A stretch of 64,000 bases of DNA from Mycteria americana (GCF_035582795.1 NC_134368.1:37136501-37200500); one strand, 5' to 3'. Shown: positions 36,601-49,668, numbered from the stretch's first letter. Notes: a model not told the origin generated them from the sequence alone. Program-made: numbers and translations.

Positions 36601-38288
36601 TAGATCTGACTTGCACGTAAAACACATGCACTTGATTTAAACTCTATTTTAGGGAGGCTTTTTCACAGGGACAAGATTATTATTCACCTACTGGGTTCAT
36701 ACATTTATAAATAAAATGGTGGGAAATCAAACATGTTTGTTGGCACATCCAGTAAATTTTATCTCTAAAGGCAACCACACTCTGCAGATTTGCCCCTATG
36801 CATTTCTTTTTTTTTCTCCTCTTATCCAAGCAAGCTATTCAGATAGCTTCTTTTGAAATTGTTAACAAGAAACTTGCACAAGCAGATTATTCCTTTTTCT
36901 TAATACGTGAAGTTTTGACATAAAATGCATACAAGTCTTCAGCATATGCTCAGTACCACCAACTAAAATCTTTGTCTCCACACCATATGCTTGATAAGTA
37001 ATATTATCTACACAATGTCCAAGTTCACAAAGGATTTTGTTTCTATATATGGTAAAGCACACATTTGTTTTAGCACACTGAGTGAGTGTTTTTAGTTACA
37101 CTCAGTCCACCTAATCCTCGCTCTCCCCACACCAGGGCATGATCCAAAGACCAGTAAAGCTTTTAGGAGAGTTTTGAAAGATTGTATATTATATTACTGT
37201 GAAAACAATGCTCTCTTTGGAACAGGCTAGGACAGTTGTCCAAAATAAAACTTTAAAGAAACACTCTTTCATACAGTTCATGTGCTGACAAAATTACAGC
37301 TGTGTTGGAGTGACAAATCCAGAAGCACAGAAACTGTAGAGTAGTTAAAGATTATTATTTATTACTCAGAAAACACAATATTCAGCAAATACCAAGAGGA
37401 TTCTGAGCAAAAGGAAAAATCCCTTGCAAGCTTTTCACAGTCTTTCTTTTCCAGACACTGTTCAAAACCAGATTTTTATAAATGTCTCATTCTCTGTATG
37501 ATGATTTTTTAAAAAAATCTTTGTCGTATATTCTTGATTTAAGAGGTTTTTCATTATCCTGCTAAACCAGCAGCCTATAAAAAGTTAAATATTAACTAGA
37601 CCAGACACACTAAAGAGATATGATGGGAACAATATGTTCAATGGCAAAGAAAAAAGAAAAGAGAAAGTAATACATGCAGACAAATTATCTCAACACATTC
37701 AGGCCAAAACCAAGCTTCCATATTACAACAAAGAGCAATATTGTTTATGATTTTACACAAAACCTGTAGGGTGTCAGTAGCAACACCTTACACTCCTGCC
37801 ACAAGGCACAGAAATATTCAGTCCATTTGCATATAGAAAGTTTCCCAGCACCAGCTTTGCAGACAGTGTAATTACGAGGTGCTTGCAGGTTGTGCAGATA
37901 CACAAAGCACAGGCATAGGTAGTTTTCTCTGAGCAAGAGTAAATCCCAAAGAGAATCTATGATTGCACAAATTACAATCAGTCTTTCAGTCTACTTACAG
38001 CTAAAATATCCTTTCCACATATTGACTTCAGTTTGTGTATAGAACCCATTCAACCTATTACTTATAAATGAATGCCATCTATTTAGTAATCGTATTTCTG
38101 ACTGAAATTTCTCTAATTGGCAACATCACAACTAATTCTCACCACTGATATACTTTGCAGAGAGTGGACTTGTAATGTTTTTACTTCTACAACTTGCACA
38201 TTTAAGAAAGTTGGGAGTGGATTAAAACTGTCAAATATGAGACACTTCACTAAGACACTTTTATTTTGGCTTTCTAATATTTTCCAAG

Positions 38289-38323
38289 AATTGCATCCCT
38301 TTCTGCTGCAAAGGGATGCAATT
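38289..38323. repeat. Perfect 14-bp inverted repeat (hairpin)
   Basis: AATTGCATCCCTTT and its exact reverse complement flank a 7-nt loop (CTGCTGC). The stem is perfect. It is not followed by a T-tract and is too short for a pre-microRNA. It ends 10 bp before the first copy of the 142-bp duplication but is not part of it. Confidence 0.9.
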
Positions 38324-38333
38324 GTATAGCAAA

Positions 38334-38475
38334 TAGCAAAAATTGTATCAGCTATTGCCCCTGCTCTAGGCAGAAGTAAGGATTGAGTAAAATATGCTTT
38401 ATAGTGGTAGCATCTGGGCAAATAACGAGCTGTCAAAGCAATCATGGTTCTACTGTGGCATGTAAGGAAAAAGGC
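38334..38475 (+). repeat. 142-bp direct duplication, copy 1
   Basis: Matches 39682-39823 with 4 mismatches in 142 positions and no gaps; the offset is 1348 bp. It belongs to no repeat family that I recognise and has no coding frame of note. Confidence 0.93.
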
Positions 38476-39681
38476 TGTTTCACTCTTGCAATTTCCCTCA
38501 ATTTCATTTTACTTTCACTGCAAGAATACCCCTACCTTCCAAACCACAGTCACTTTTACAGAGAGCTCCTGTTCACTGCTCTAGATCTCTCACACCTCTT
38601 TGAGCAAGCCAATTCAAAACTATACACAAGTAGGATGTATGAGGTGAAAAGTATAATTGTTTCAAAGTGAGATTCTTCCACTGTCTACCTTATGTCATTT
38701 TATTATTTATAAGAAAAGCATATATTACAAGAACACTCAGAAGCAGAGATGGCCCAACTGTATCAGCCACTGTATAGAGAATAAGAAATAACTGGTAGCC
38801 CACAGTTTAAAATACAGACTAAGCAGACAAGGCAGTTACAGTATGGAAGGGAAAAGACACAATATGAAGGATAAATGGCACGATAATTTATAAACATTTT
38901 GTTCTTTTGCCTTTTTTCCACGTAAGATTGGCGGACTGAGGTTGAAATAAAGAAGCTGTAGGAGTTACAAAGTGAGAGAAAAAGGCACAAATAACCATTC
39001 AGCATAAAGAAAGAACACACAGAGTAAAATGTGTAAAAAATAGTCATACACCAAGACACCGGCAAGATCTTTTATCAGCTGATCCAGTTGCTGGCTGGCT
39101 CATACCAATTTCTCTCTTCCCTAAACTCAAATGAATTGGAAAAATGAGAGACCAGGTAAAGATCCTGCATGGTGTTAACAGGACTAGTTCTTTACACTTC
39201 CGTTTGAGTATAAATTAATTTATGACTACACAATCTCAGGGATTTCAGGAGATTCTTCTATCCTAATACAGGATCGTAATTCTAAAAACGTTCACTTATT
39301 TCTTCTCTGACTCATAATCCATCTACCCTTTTCCATTCTCACTATGACTTGCTATGAGATTCTTCTCTATGAAGACATACACCACAAAGCTCTGTTAACT
39401 GCCTTTCCCACATAATTCCTATTCACTGCTTATTAACAAACAACTGGCTTTGCTGAATCAAGAGCTACTCTCACCTTTGACAGAGTACGAAAGTGTAGCG
39501 TTTCAGAAATGATGCACTGACATACAGTGCTGTCTCTCCTTACAGGTCCATGAAAATGCTAACGAGGTAAGCATTTATTTTAACACCACCTTTATTAAGT
39601 GTGGAGTTCTAATAACCCTGTGACATAAAGGCTGTTCTTTGAAAGTCACACCTAAACACAGATGTAGCTTTTGACGTCTGT

Positions 39682-39823
39682 TAGCAAAAATGGTATCAGC
39701 TATTGCCCCTGCTCTAGGCAGAAGTAAGGATTGAGTAAAATATGCTTTATAGTGGTAGCATCTGGGCAAATAACAAGCTGCCAAAGCAATCATGGTTCTA
39801 CTGTGGCAGGTAAGGAAAAAGGC
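39682..39823 (+). repeat. 142-bp direct duplication, copy 2
   Basis: Second copy of the segment at 38334-38475, about 97% identical. Sequences flanking the two copies are unrelated, so the boundaries are sharp. The hairpin beside copy 1 is absent here. Confidence 0.93.
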
Positions 39824-42800
39824 AAAACCTTTGCGGCATTCAGACTGCAGTATTGCACTGGATCTCATTGCTGTGTGCAAAAAGGCTTTTCATGGCAATT
39901 AAATTTCCTGAAAACAACTCCTCCTCCTGAATGCTGAAAGGGCTTGAACAGATAACATCGTAATCTGAAAGCAGGACAATCTCTTTTTTCCCCAAATTCC
40001 AAGGTCAGACAAAAATGTTCAGTGTCTAACCTTATATCTTAAGTACCAATAACAGAGGATACTGGATACATGGTAAAAATGAATTAATAGAGTAGAACAA
40101 TATAACAGCTACACTCATACAGATTTCTACACAAAAAAAGTGGGCAAGTTTGCCACAGTGGTGATAAAAGAATCCTCTTTTGAATTTATATCTTAAATTA
40201 CTCTGCCCTTGCTACTTCAGACCTCCCTGAAAGACATCAATTTAGGTAAAATGACAGTAGCTCCGACTTATACTTTGCCTCTCAAGTTAGAGAACCAAAC
40301 TGACGTCTCCAAATATTTAATGTATTCTGTCTCTATGATCACCCTGTCAGATCCCAATGCCTCACATACTTGTATACTTACTGCTATCGTGTTTTAATAA
40401 ACCTGTCTAGGTTGCACCTGTTCAAAGGTTCATGGAACACGTCCACTCATCGTCTCACAATAATCAAGAGGTGACAGCTGTCCCTGTAGCTGATTCTAAC
40501 ATTTCTATCATATTTACAGGCACAGACAAATTTAATTAGCTGTTCATATTTAGCCCACATTTCCCTAAGAAGATTCATGGGGCTATAAAGACCTGCGCCA
40601 TGCAGTCTCAAGACAGGTTGGCATCTGATACTGCAAGTTATGAGAACAATGGACTGTTTCCAGATAGGTCTCTCTCCTTTTTTTTATTTTTTTTAAATAA
40701 AAACAGTTAGTGAATACCGTTGCTGACTCTTTCTGTGAAAGCTTTCTTTAAGGAAGAGACAATCAATGTCAAATACCAGTTAAGGAAAATACTAGTAAAC
40801 CTTGGCACTTCTTGCACCCTCATATTAAAATAGTAATGCCTGTCATTTTTCTAAAGTTTTGCGTTAGATGATGCTGAAGTGTTTTGTAAAATAAATCAGT
40901 ATTTTTGCAGTCTTTTTAAGGATGGGGAATGTATTCATGTATTCAGCATCAGTTTTTAAAAAGATACTAGTTCTGATTTTATTCAAATTATTAGCCTCTA
41001 ATCATACCTGCTTACTGGAATCATTCAAAAAAAAAAAAAAAAAAGGAAAAGCAGAATTCTCCTCAGATCTTCAAGAAGATCAATTCACCTTCAATTTACC
41101 TTCATCTTCAGAGAATGTCTCTTCCATCTTAAGATGACTACCTGTAAGAGGGAAGAGAAAGACTTAACTCATATCACAAGATGAAACACTGCTTCACATC
41201 ACCGGCTATTAGCAACCTCTTCCCAAGGTTTCTTTCTCGTGCTTAGCTCAGCAACTCAAGAGTAGGGCCGAGCAAGCACAGGGTTTATCCCAGGCAAAAC
41301 ATTCACTCAAAATATATCACTTTCCCTTCCCCCAAAGAAGAATGTTTTAATCCAATATAGATACACATTTTTCTAAGTATCAAAGTCACACCTAAATGAC
41401 TAGAGTTGGAAGAGGCAAGAATTTGTAAGGATGCTTACTTTCTGGTCCTTTGAGATGAGACCTAAAGACTTCTCCCATCCCTTCTCTCTGCTCTTGTCCA
41501 GTAAACCCACCAAGGGAGTAACTTCACGACAAACAACTGACTACTTTGTACATATATTTATCCAAAAAAGACATTTTGAAATTGATCTTCCTCATTTATT
41601 GGAACTTGTTCTACAGTTTATATACTCTTCCTGAGGCCTGGAGTAGGTACTCTTTGTCAAAAAATAGTTATTTACTCTCTCTTTGCAAGATCAGGTTTGA
41701 CCTCCATATCCAATTCACCTATCCACAAAGCAGAAATTCTTTTACTGTGATGTGACCAAGCGATTACACACTTTCATCCCACAACTCTTTTTTTTCTTTT
41801 CTTTCACCAAACCCTTTAATGTGACATTAGGTTTCACATTCACTTGTTGTAGCACTTCCCAGCTTAAAAGGGATCCAGTCAGCAGCCCTCAGCTCTTAAG
41901 GCAAACAGAGGGGAATGAGGTGAGTGGGCCACCCTACGTACTAGACAAGAATAATGGCACCCACACGGTCCCATTCAGAAACTAATGCCAAAACCATCTG
42001 CTGGGGCACAAAGGGAACCTCCACCACTTGTACACAGAGAGTGGGACTGTGCAACAAGGGTTCTGCCAAGAGATTTCTCTCCTGTTCCTGCCTTGGTGGC
42101 CACAGAGCCCCGGTCTGGCAGGCTCTCTGAAGAGCCTCCATGCCCCAAGTCATGGGAGAACACAGGCAGCTGGGAGGTCTTGAAAGTTACCCTTGAAATA
42201 CTCTTCATCGCCCAAGGTGCTGTACGTTGTTTTTTCTTTATAGGTTTGTACTGTCCCCGTTTGCTGGCTTTGTTAAGATGGTTTTTGCTCTTGTGCACAC
42301 CAGCTGGTCATGGCGTTTGTTTATTTCCTTCCATTAAGTGCATGCCTAGCTCTTCCCTACAATGTCACTGCTTGCATCATATCATCTCCTCCTTATAATT
42401 TTAACTTTGCTTTGCCCCTGCATATTTCAGCAGATTTTCTTTTCCAAGATTGCAATCTGATAAATTACTGATAAACTTAATTTATGAAGCCTAGCAAATT
42501 CCAAAATATCATCTTTAAAGTGAACTTTAGGCTTCTTCTACCAGACTTTTCCCCCATTTTTTACTCTCTGATCACCATTAAAATTTGAGGCTGAATTATG
42601 GATTCTATCAGCTCTTCCAAGCTAGCTCAACAGCCTGAAAATTGTTAAGAATGCTTCATAAATGTCTTCATATTTTAAATCTTTCATATAAAATTAATAC
42701 TTTTTGGAAGTGTGGGTTTTTTTCCTCAAACACTACGTTATTTCTCAAACTTAGTAATACAATCTCATAACTAATTGCCTTGTCCTTACTCAGGTAACTG

Positions 42801-43445
42801 CATGCTGCTGAACAAATCCTGTATCTCAGAATCCTGACTACTCCTTTCCCCATTTTACTTGTCAGTGCTTCCTGAATGCCATCCACTCATTGCTACGTTT
42901 CTGGCAATCTTCAGATGCACTGAACTTTTAGCTGCTGCTCTATTTTATCTACTCCTGTCCTTGGTTTTCAGTTTCTTTTCCCTCCACATCTCTTGTGAAG
43001 ATTTTTAGGTGGTTTTTAATAAGCCTGTTGCGTTGGAGCTGCAATTTAGATGAGTATCTTAAAAACAGGCAACTAAAATACGATGGAAAAGAGCTCAAGA
43101 GAGAAGGGAGGACAGCTACATATATCTCCACTGACTGCTAACACAGAACTAACTCAAACTGGCTAAACCAATTCTTCATTTGCAGCCAATTACCTAATGG
43201 CCCACTGTTGTCTTCTGTGATTCCGTGCAGTGTTTAGCTTCCTGGCACTGCTTTTGCACTGGAAAATTTTCCTGTACATTGCATAAGAAATCCAAAAAGA
43301 ACATTCTGTTATTTTTCACTTTTTTTCTTGCTGGAGAGGACCTCTCATGGGTCAATTTCCACTCATGTATTTATATAAAATGAAGCGCATGATATAGTTT
43401 ATTTCTAAACAAAACAAGGTACTGGTCTTGTTTCAGATAAACATG

Positions 43446-43536
43446 TACATCAGAATTTTACATATACATCAGAATTTTACAATGATCATATTGTTTTCAG
43501 GCCAAGACTTCCATATGTTTTCAGGTCAAGACTTCC
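43446..43536. repeat. Two adjacent small tandem duplications
   Basis: TACATCAGAATTTTACA occurs at 43446-43462 and 43465-43481 (19-bp period). A 21-nt unit beginning TGTTTTCAGG occurs at 43492-43512 and 43516-43536 (24-bp period, one mismatch). Two independent duplications lie within 91 bp. Confidence 0.93.
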
Positions 43537-45839
43537 GTACCCATTCTCCGTTTGTCTCAAATTCAGGACTAGATGCTTCTCTCTATTTAGGAAGCTGTTT
43601 TATTTTCAGTTTTCAAACAGCTGATCTTGTTTATTTAATTGCAAACAGGAGCTGACAACTCCACAAGGCTTTTGTTGTTGTCCTTACTGTTCTTACTGGC
43701 TTTTCAGGAACCCGGGAAGATCACAATGCAGATATATTAAGAACAGTCTCTACAGCATACGCACCCTCTGATGGCGCTTTTTTGGGGAAGATTTATAGTT
43801 TCGTTATTTAGAACCTTTCTTTGTTGTTTAAACTGGTAGTATACCACAGGATTTACTCTCTCACCAACTGAGATTCACACACAGACTCCTGGTAATACTA
43901 AATTGATCCGCTGTGTCTGTCAATTTCTACACATATCAGTGGCAGAACTCACTGGTCTTAATGGTTCTATCTTCGCTGACAAAGAAGATGCAATATTCTG
44001 ACAAATTTCCACAATTTGGATGGCTTATACCAGAATCACGAAGGAGCTGAGCCTGAAAATTATTTTTACATTTATTCAAACAGTGAATTTTTCTTGCATC
44101 ACTAGTTCATTCTCCTTCCACTTGCACTCCTTGGCAGCAAAGCCTTCTGCTGTCTTCCAGATCTTTCATGGTATAATATGGTCTTCACAACTTACAAACA
44201 TTTCTAAGTTATCTTTGACAAAACAGCCCAACGTAAAAAAAGTCATACTTGATTTGCTAGCATAGCTTAAGCACATGCTGAAATGCCTGATTCAACAATC
44301 AAAAACATTAACTGTTAAAAAGCCATTCCCAAAACTTTAAGGGCAAATTTCTCCATCAGTGACTCTCAGCAAAAGGTTCTGATTCTAGTTTGCAGAAGAG
44401 TACTGAAGAAAAACCTCTGGAGACAACATTGTCACTAATGTTAGAATAGGATCCAAAAAACCCTCAAAAATTGTAAGCGGGGGACAGATTACAGTGACAG
44501 GTTTTATGTTCTATTAATTATGGATTGCAAACATAAGCTAAAACTTGTTTTTCCCCTTACAATGCCACAAAAATGAGAAAAAAAATTATTTCTGGGTTGG
44601 AAAGTAAGTAGCTAAATATAAGATTTATGTTTGTTGGTGTTGTGTAATACTGCTAGACTAATTCCAGCCACTAAACTGTTCAGCTGTCCCTCGACAGGTG
44701 GGAGGTTTCACTAACTTTGTACTTCTGCAAAAACATGTTAGAACTATTTGGAGAGCCTGAAAACCTTGAATATTACAGCTATGCCATTCTTAAGGACTGA
44801 GAGTCATGATCCCAACTTAACTCTACATAATTGCAAACTATCCTTCCAAAATGATGTTCAAATGTACCATTATCAATGTCTTTGTTAGTCTGTGGAACTA
44901 TAATCTTCCCATGCTATAAGCACGTGCATAAACTTTTAGCATAAGCACTGAATGACAAGTCCCATGACTGAATATTAAAAAACTCAAATTTCTTCAACAT
45001 CTCCCACCACTAAACTAGTTAACCAATTATATTACAGATTTCATCCACTTTCTCCCTATTAAAATAAAAAAGTTAAAAGAAATAACTACACACAATTTGA
45101 AAGTGAAAGAAAAATTTTGAGGTTGAATCTGTTCTTTCATCAACAAATCCTGCCAGATTTTTAGCTTTTATGCAATATTGGGTTTAAGAAAATATATAAC
45201 TTTTACCAATTAACTGTTATACAAGCTTTAACTTAAAAGCCTGACACAGATCAGACTTAAAATAAAATTTAAAAAAAAACACTTTACCTTTGGTAGTACT
45301 GCTTTCCAAAATAACGTCAATGACATATGTTAGCAGTTGCTTTTGCAAACAAAGGTTTCCCAGGAACGTCAGCCTTACAGGTGCTTTTCGAGAAGCAATC
45401 AGGCTTAACCACCTGTGCCTAATATTCCAGACTTTATTCACCCGAGCCCCCTAGTTACGTGAGGAGTCTTTCCGTGAGCCTACTCACGCGGATACAAGTT
45501 ATTCATAGTGAACGCCTGCTCTTGTACTTTGAACGCAGAAAATGCCAACAACTATTGTTCATAGACGTTTCAGGAGCTCCAAATATTTTAGTAGGGAAAC
45601 TTTTTTCTCTTTTTTTTTTTTTTTCCTGGCAGGATGAAACTACACTCGTGCAATCCCTGTTTAAATTTAAGCAACGTGTGGCAGAGTGTGACTTTTAAAA
45701 TGTAAATGACAAAAACATGTATCACAGATGCCACTGGGCTATAGAGCAAGCCCGCCCAGAGTGACAACGCGTGGGGGTGTGTGCAATAAAAAGTAAAAAA
45801 CCAAACAAAAAACCCCCAAAGAACAAAAAAAGAGTAAAG

Positions 45840-46460
45840 AAACACAGAGGCGGCACTTGGCGCATAGGCGCACTCTCCGCGGGGCTGCCGGGGCCGATTC
45901 TGAGCAGGCAGCTGGGCCGGCCCCTCAGCGACGGGCGGCATGCCGAGCGGGCCGCCGCGCCGAAGAGAGCGGCCGCCACCACGGGGGCGGCGGGGCAGGG
46001 AAGCCTCGCCGGGGCACTCACTGCCCGGCACTCCTCCGCCGCCCTGCCGGGCCTGCGGGCTCTCCGGGCCGCCGGGGGAGCTCACGGCCGGCCGCACAGC
46101 GGCCCGCGCTGCCGGCGGGGAGGACGGTGTGGCGCAGCGCCACCGCGCGGCGGCGGGACTCGAGACGGCTGGGGCGCGAGGGGCGGTGTCACTGCAAACT
46201 CTGATGTCATTGTCACAGAACGCGGCAGCACGCCTCGCTGCGTCAGTGCGGTGAGCGCGCCGGTCCCCACTTCTGCTCCTGAGGGAGACCTGGGGTGGCG
46301 TGGCCAAAGCGGCCTCCTGCGGAGGAAGCGGCACCGGCGGGAGGAAGAACGGCCCAGAGGAGAGGCAGCGCTGGAATGAAGGGCTGTCCCGCCCTCTCCG
46401 GGGGCCAGCCCCCGCACCTGAGTGGCGTGGCGGTGACAGAAGTCCCTCGAGGTACATGTT
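45840..46460 (+). promoter_or_regulatory. CCDC110: CpG island, CCDC110 promoter region
   Basis: The only dense CpG cluster in the window: about 600 bp of very high G+C in an AT-rich background. It lies immediately upstream of the first recognisable CCDC110 exon, so it is most likely that gene's promoter and first exon. Candidate donors are gtgagc at 46251 and gtacat at 46452. A long reading frame on the reverse strand through the island is probably a by-product of base composition. Confidence 0.65.
46376..46451 (+). CDS. CCDC110: Possible CCDC110 first coding exon
   Basis: A tentative start exon: an ATG at 46376 with G at -3 opens 25 codons (MKGCPALSGGQPPHLSGVAV and on) and ends with one base before the donor GAG/gtacat. 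That phase is exactly what the exon at 46749 needs (G+AT). The peptide does not resemble the mammalian CCDC110 N-terminus, so this rests only on position, phase and CpG-island context. A non-coding first exon ending at 46250 (donor gtgagc) is an alternative. Confidence 0.3.
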
Positions 46461-46748
46461 TTGCCACGGTTGCTTCACCTCTTTCAAAGAGATACTCGCT
46501 CTTGGCGGGAGCCTGGGCTGCTTCCTGGGAGACCTTCCAGACGCTAATTCTCCTGCAGATGATCCTGCCCTGTGCCAGGAACTGCAGCAGGGCCAGACAA
46601 CCCAGAGCAGGAGAAATAAGCAATTATGTCCGTCCTCAGGCTGGATAGCAAGGCTGAATTCTCTCAGTTTTCCCTTGTTAGATCTGAAATTGCTCTCCCT
46701 GTGAACTTCAAGCTCTGCTAATTGTAGGTGTGTCATTTTTACTTGCAG

Positions 46749-46801
46749 ATGATCACACACTAGGAGCAGAAGACCCAACTGACCCGCAAACAACATTGGA
46801 A
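46749..46801 (+). CDS. CCDC110: CCDC110 exon (N-terminal)
   Basis: A 53-nt exon encoding DHTLGAEDPTDPQTTLE after a split codon. Acceptor acttgcag, donor gtaagc. Phase 1 in, phase 0 out. It corresponds to the acidic, glutamine-containing stretch just before the conserved LQ-QLESFQ segment of CCDC110. Alone it would be weak evidence. The phase match and spacing with the next exon support it. Confidence 0.65.
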
Positions 46802-48061
46802 GTAAGCTGGTTTGATTCTGACTGCAGGAGAGAGCAGGATGGCTGGGCATAAAGAGTCTTAGCTAGCAGAATTTCCATATGGTGTATTTATTTAAGTCTA
46901 TGGATGTGCCTAGTGCCAAAACACTGCTGGCAAACTGGCCTGCACCAGACTTCACCAGAGCAGCAAGAGCAGCTCAGGCTAGCTACCGATTACAGGTGCC
47001 TTACTTCAGGAGCTGCTCGGGTGAAGTGTTAATTCTCGGTATTCGCAGACTTTGCTAATTAACAGCTTGTCTCTTTTACATTGCCCAACAAATGCAAAGT
47101 GGTTAATATGAATATAAATACAGTGATTGATTGTTTCAATATACTTCTAACTGTATGCAGGGCTAGGACCATACAACAAGAGCTGTCACTCTTCACTGAT
47201 GTTTTTCAGTAAGAAATCAGACTTGCTGAAGTTTTCTGAAATTGACAGCATTACTGCAAACTACAATTTCCACTTGAATAATGACTAGGCAAAGTATGTT
47301 TGGGTTTTGGTTTTGATATCAGTACAGTTGCATAACTCAGGTATATGATGTACAGTACTTCTCTGCCCGCCTCTTTTCTTCCTCTTTTATGTTTTGGGGA
47401 AATTTCTTCCAAAGCATGGAAAGCTATCCAAATTTTGCTCTATGCACATGCTCATTCCTTTAGCTGAGATTTTGACTGAGCTTCTGAATTCCTGTGACCT
47501 AGGAATGATTCATTCAGAGAAAAATCCTTTGATCTATGTAAAGAATTTGCACTATGTATTTCAAAGCACTTCTAAGTCATTAGAGCTTAGCCAATATTAC
47601 TTCTGTTAATGCAGAATACTAGGGTTTCCCTTTACTAATCCCAGAGACAGTCCAACTTTCTTATGTTGTCCAACCAGTACGCGACAGTCTAAACCAGAAA
47701 GATGATTTTTGGAACTGGAGTATGAATTCTAACAGAAGCTCATTTGGTCTCACTGCAAAGACTAAGATCCAAAGTAATGCCAGACGTGACAGTGCTTTCT
47801 GTAACGTGAGCAACTGTCTGTGAAGAACTATGCTGAAATCCTTCCAATACTGCAAGTAAGTTTCTAAATGGCTATTGGATAGTGAAAGAAGCATTTGAGG
47901 AACTCCTGTTGACTCAGGCTGGGTGAAAACAATCTTGGGACTGGAAAAGAAACATTTCAACTGAGAAAATATCCTAACTCATCTCAACATTTAAACCAAA
48001 AAACAACAACAATGAAAAAACCTACCAACCAATTTTCTAATATTTATTTCATACATTTTAG

Positions 48062-48127
48062 ATTCTTCAGCAACAGCTGGAATCATTTCAGAGATTTCGG
48101 CAACAGACTCTGGAGAATATTAACACG
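48062..48127 (+). CDS. CCDC110: CCDC110 exon (conserved LQQQLESFQ segment)
   Basis: A 22-codon, phase-0 exon encoding ILQQQLESFQRFRQQTLENI then NT. It closely resembles the corresponding helical segment of mammalian CCDC110 (LQ-QLESFQ-R-QTLQN). Acceptor acattttag, donor gtaaaa. This is the anchor that identifies the gene. CCDC110 (KM-HN-1) is a long coiled-coil protein expressed mainly in testis and known as a cancer-testis antigen. Confidence 0.85.
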
Positions 48128-48779
48128 GTAAAAGTAGAACACAAATGCTCTTAAAATGCAAAACCTCCTGCTGTATTTTTACATACTGCCATAGGTGTTT
48201 TAAGTAAGATCTGTCTTAGACTATTGTGTACATTAAGTATACATTTAGTCATCTGTCCATCTTAAAATAGCTGGTAAGATAATCTTACTTCTAGGTTCTT
48301 GCTCTTTCTTAGTCACAGTATTATTTGGGGGCTTATAAAAACTATTTTAAAACCTCAGAAAAACAGAGGAAAAACAAAACTAAGCTGGAAAAAAAAAAGC
48401 AAAGGACTAGATCCTTCTCTCATTTATATCGCTGTAAACTCAAGGAAGCTCTGTTCTTTTCAAAGAAGTTAATTCCACATTATGTCACTGTCAGCAGAAC
48501 CTGTTCCATTGTTGCAAACTGTAATGTTTCACAAAATGCCAAGCCGCCTTTTCAGGAGCATTTTTCTGACATCGCTTTATCTGGTTCTTTATATAAAAGC
48601 TAATTATCTGATGCTGGAAGGACATTTACACTTTGTTGGTTATAAACAATTCCATATTCCTACATGCTACTTCCATCTGGTCTCTTCCAAAGAGAGAACT
48701 TCTTGAGTAATTGGATATTTTTGGAAAATGAAATATTTCTACATTTATGTTTTCTGTAAACAATCTCAATCTTTTTCAG

Positions 48780-48890
48780 GTACAGTCTAAAATCCGTGAG
48801 ATACTAAATAAAAATATATTTGAAATTAAAACTCCACTATGTAGTTCAGAGAAGATTTTGATGACTTGCACACAAAGTGATGCATCTCTG
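48780..48890 (+). CDS. CCDC110: CCDC110 exon (VQSKIREILNK segment)
   Basis: A 37-codon, phase-0 exon: VQSKIREILNKNIFEIKTPL, then CSSEKILMTCTQSDASL. It aligns with the VQSEISEILNKSIIE and SSEKNL stretch of the mammalian protein. Acceptor tttttcag, donor gtatgt. It splices in frame to the large exon at 49669. Confidence 0.87.
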
Positions 48891-49668
48891 GTATGTTTAA
48901 CAATTTTTACCTACAAACAAGTTTTCTTTAGCTGGACCTTGGGTTTTGAGAGTGGTTTTTGGAAAATAACCCAAGGGGTATTCTGGATTTTATATTAAAA
49001 AAAAAAAACCCAACAGTATCTTCTTCCTGAGATTTTTCTGGGTAGCAGAACTTTACCCATAACTACATATACTATTCCCTCCCACCCATTATAATTAAAA
49101 CTCAGTTTCTCTTCTGCACAGGTAAAATTGTAACCTGATCTTCCCCAAATTAATTTGGATTATCTTCAGTGGGCATGGAATGCAATGCAAAGCATATAGG
49201 GAGACAGGGCAGAGAGTCAAGGAGAGAAGAGAGAAATGAGGACAGGGACAAAATTTTGTCCCTCTCTTACAAAATGCTGAATAAACCCTACTTTTTCTGT
49301 CTACATTTAGTGTGAACGCTAGTTTGCCCTTATTTCATAGGGACTGGGATGACAAAAACTATTAAAGACAAACTATAGTCTGCTTAAGTCATCTCTCCTC
49401 TGCTGGAAATATACTTAATCAATTTAAGACACTTACTTTGTATTTTGTGCCTGCTCCAAAGCCCAGTCCTGAATGAAATGGGGCCTATGATAACTGTTTA
49501 CATTCTTTTAATGGGTAAATGGCATTGGCAGAGGTAAACTGTACAAGTCTTGATTGATAAGTGGCTTTGGTAACAACGTAGTTGTCTTATGCTTCCAGTA
49601 CTGCGATGTTTCACAATTTTTACAGCATGACAGTTTTTTGTACATTTGTTTTTAATTTTGTGGGGTAG

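Larger units (their letters stand above)
33671..45839. other. PDLIM3-CCDC110 intergenic region
   Basis: About 12 kb, mostly AT-rich. A G+C-richer patch at about 41870-42330 has open frames on both strands (up to 137 codons) but no recognisable product. Homopolymer runs occur at 41028-41045 (A) and 45607-45624 (T). A TA-palindrome lies near 35648-35661. Apart from the duplications and hairpin listed separately I see no gene, RNA gene or transposon. Confidence 0.5.

Noticed and set aside
41985-42398. 137-codon + strand frame in a G+C-richer patch
   Set aside because: No homology recognised, an equally open frame on the other strand, and no convincing splice or start context. Composition explains it.
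45588-46850. Reverse-strand frame of 420 codons across the CpG island
   Set aside because: It overlaps the CCDC110 exon at 46749-46801. Its middle part is arginine/proline/alanine-rich as expected from CpG-island composition, and it ends in a translated homopolymer. No domain is recognisable. Stop codons are rare in such G+C-rich DNA.
47661-47960. Reverse-strand 99-codon frame inside a CCDC110 intron
   Set aside because: It looks mildly protein-like, but no homology was recognised and no splice sites or promoter support it.
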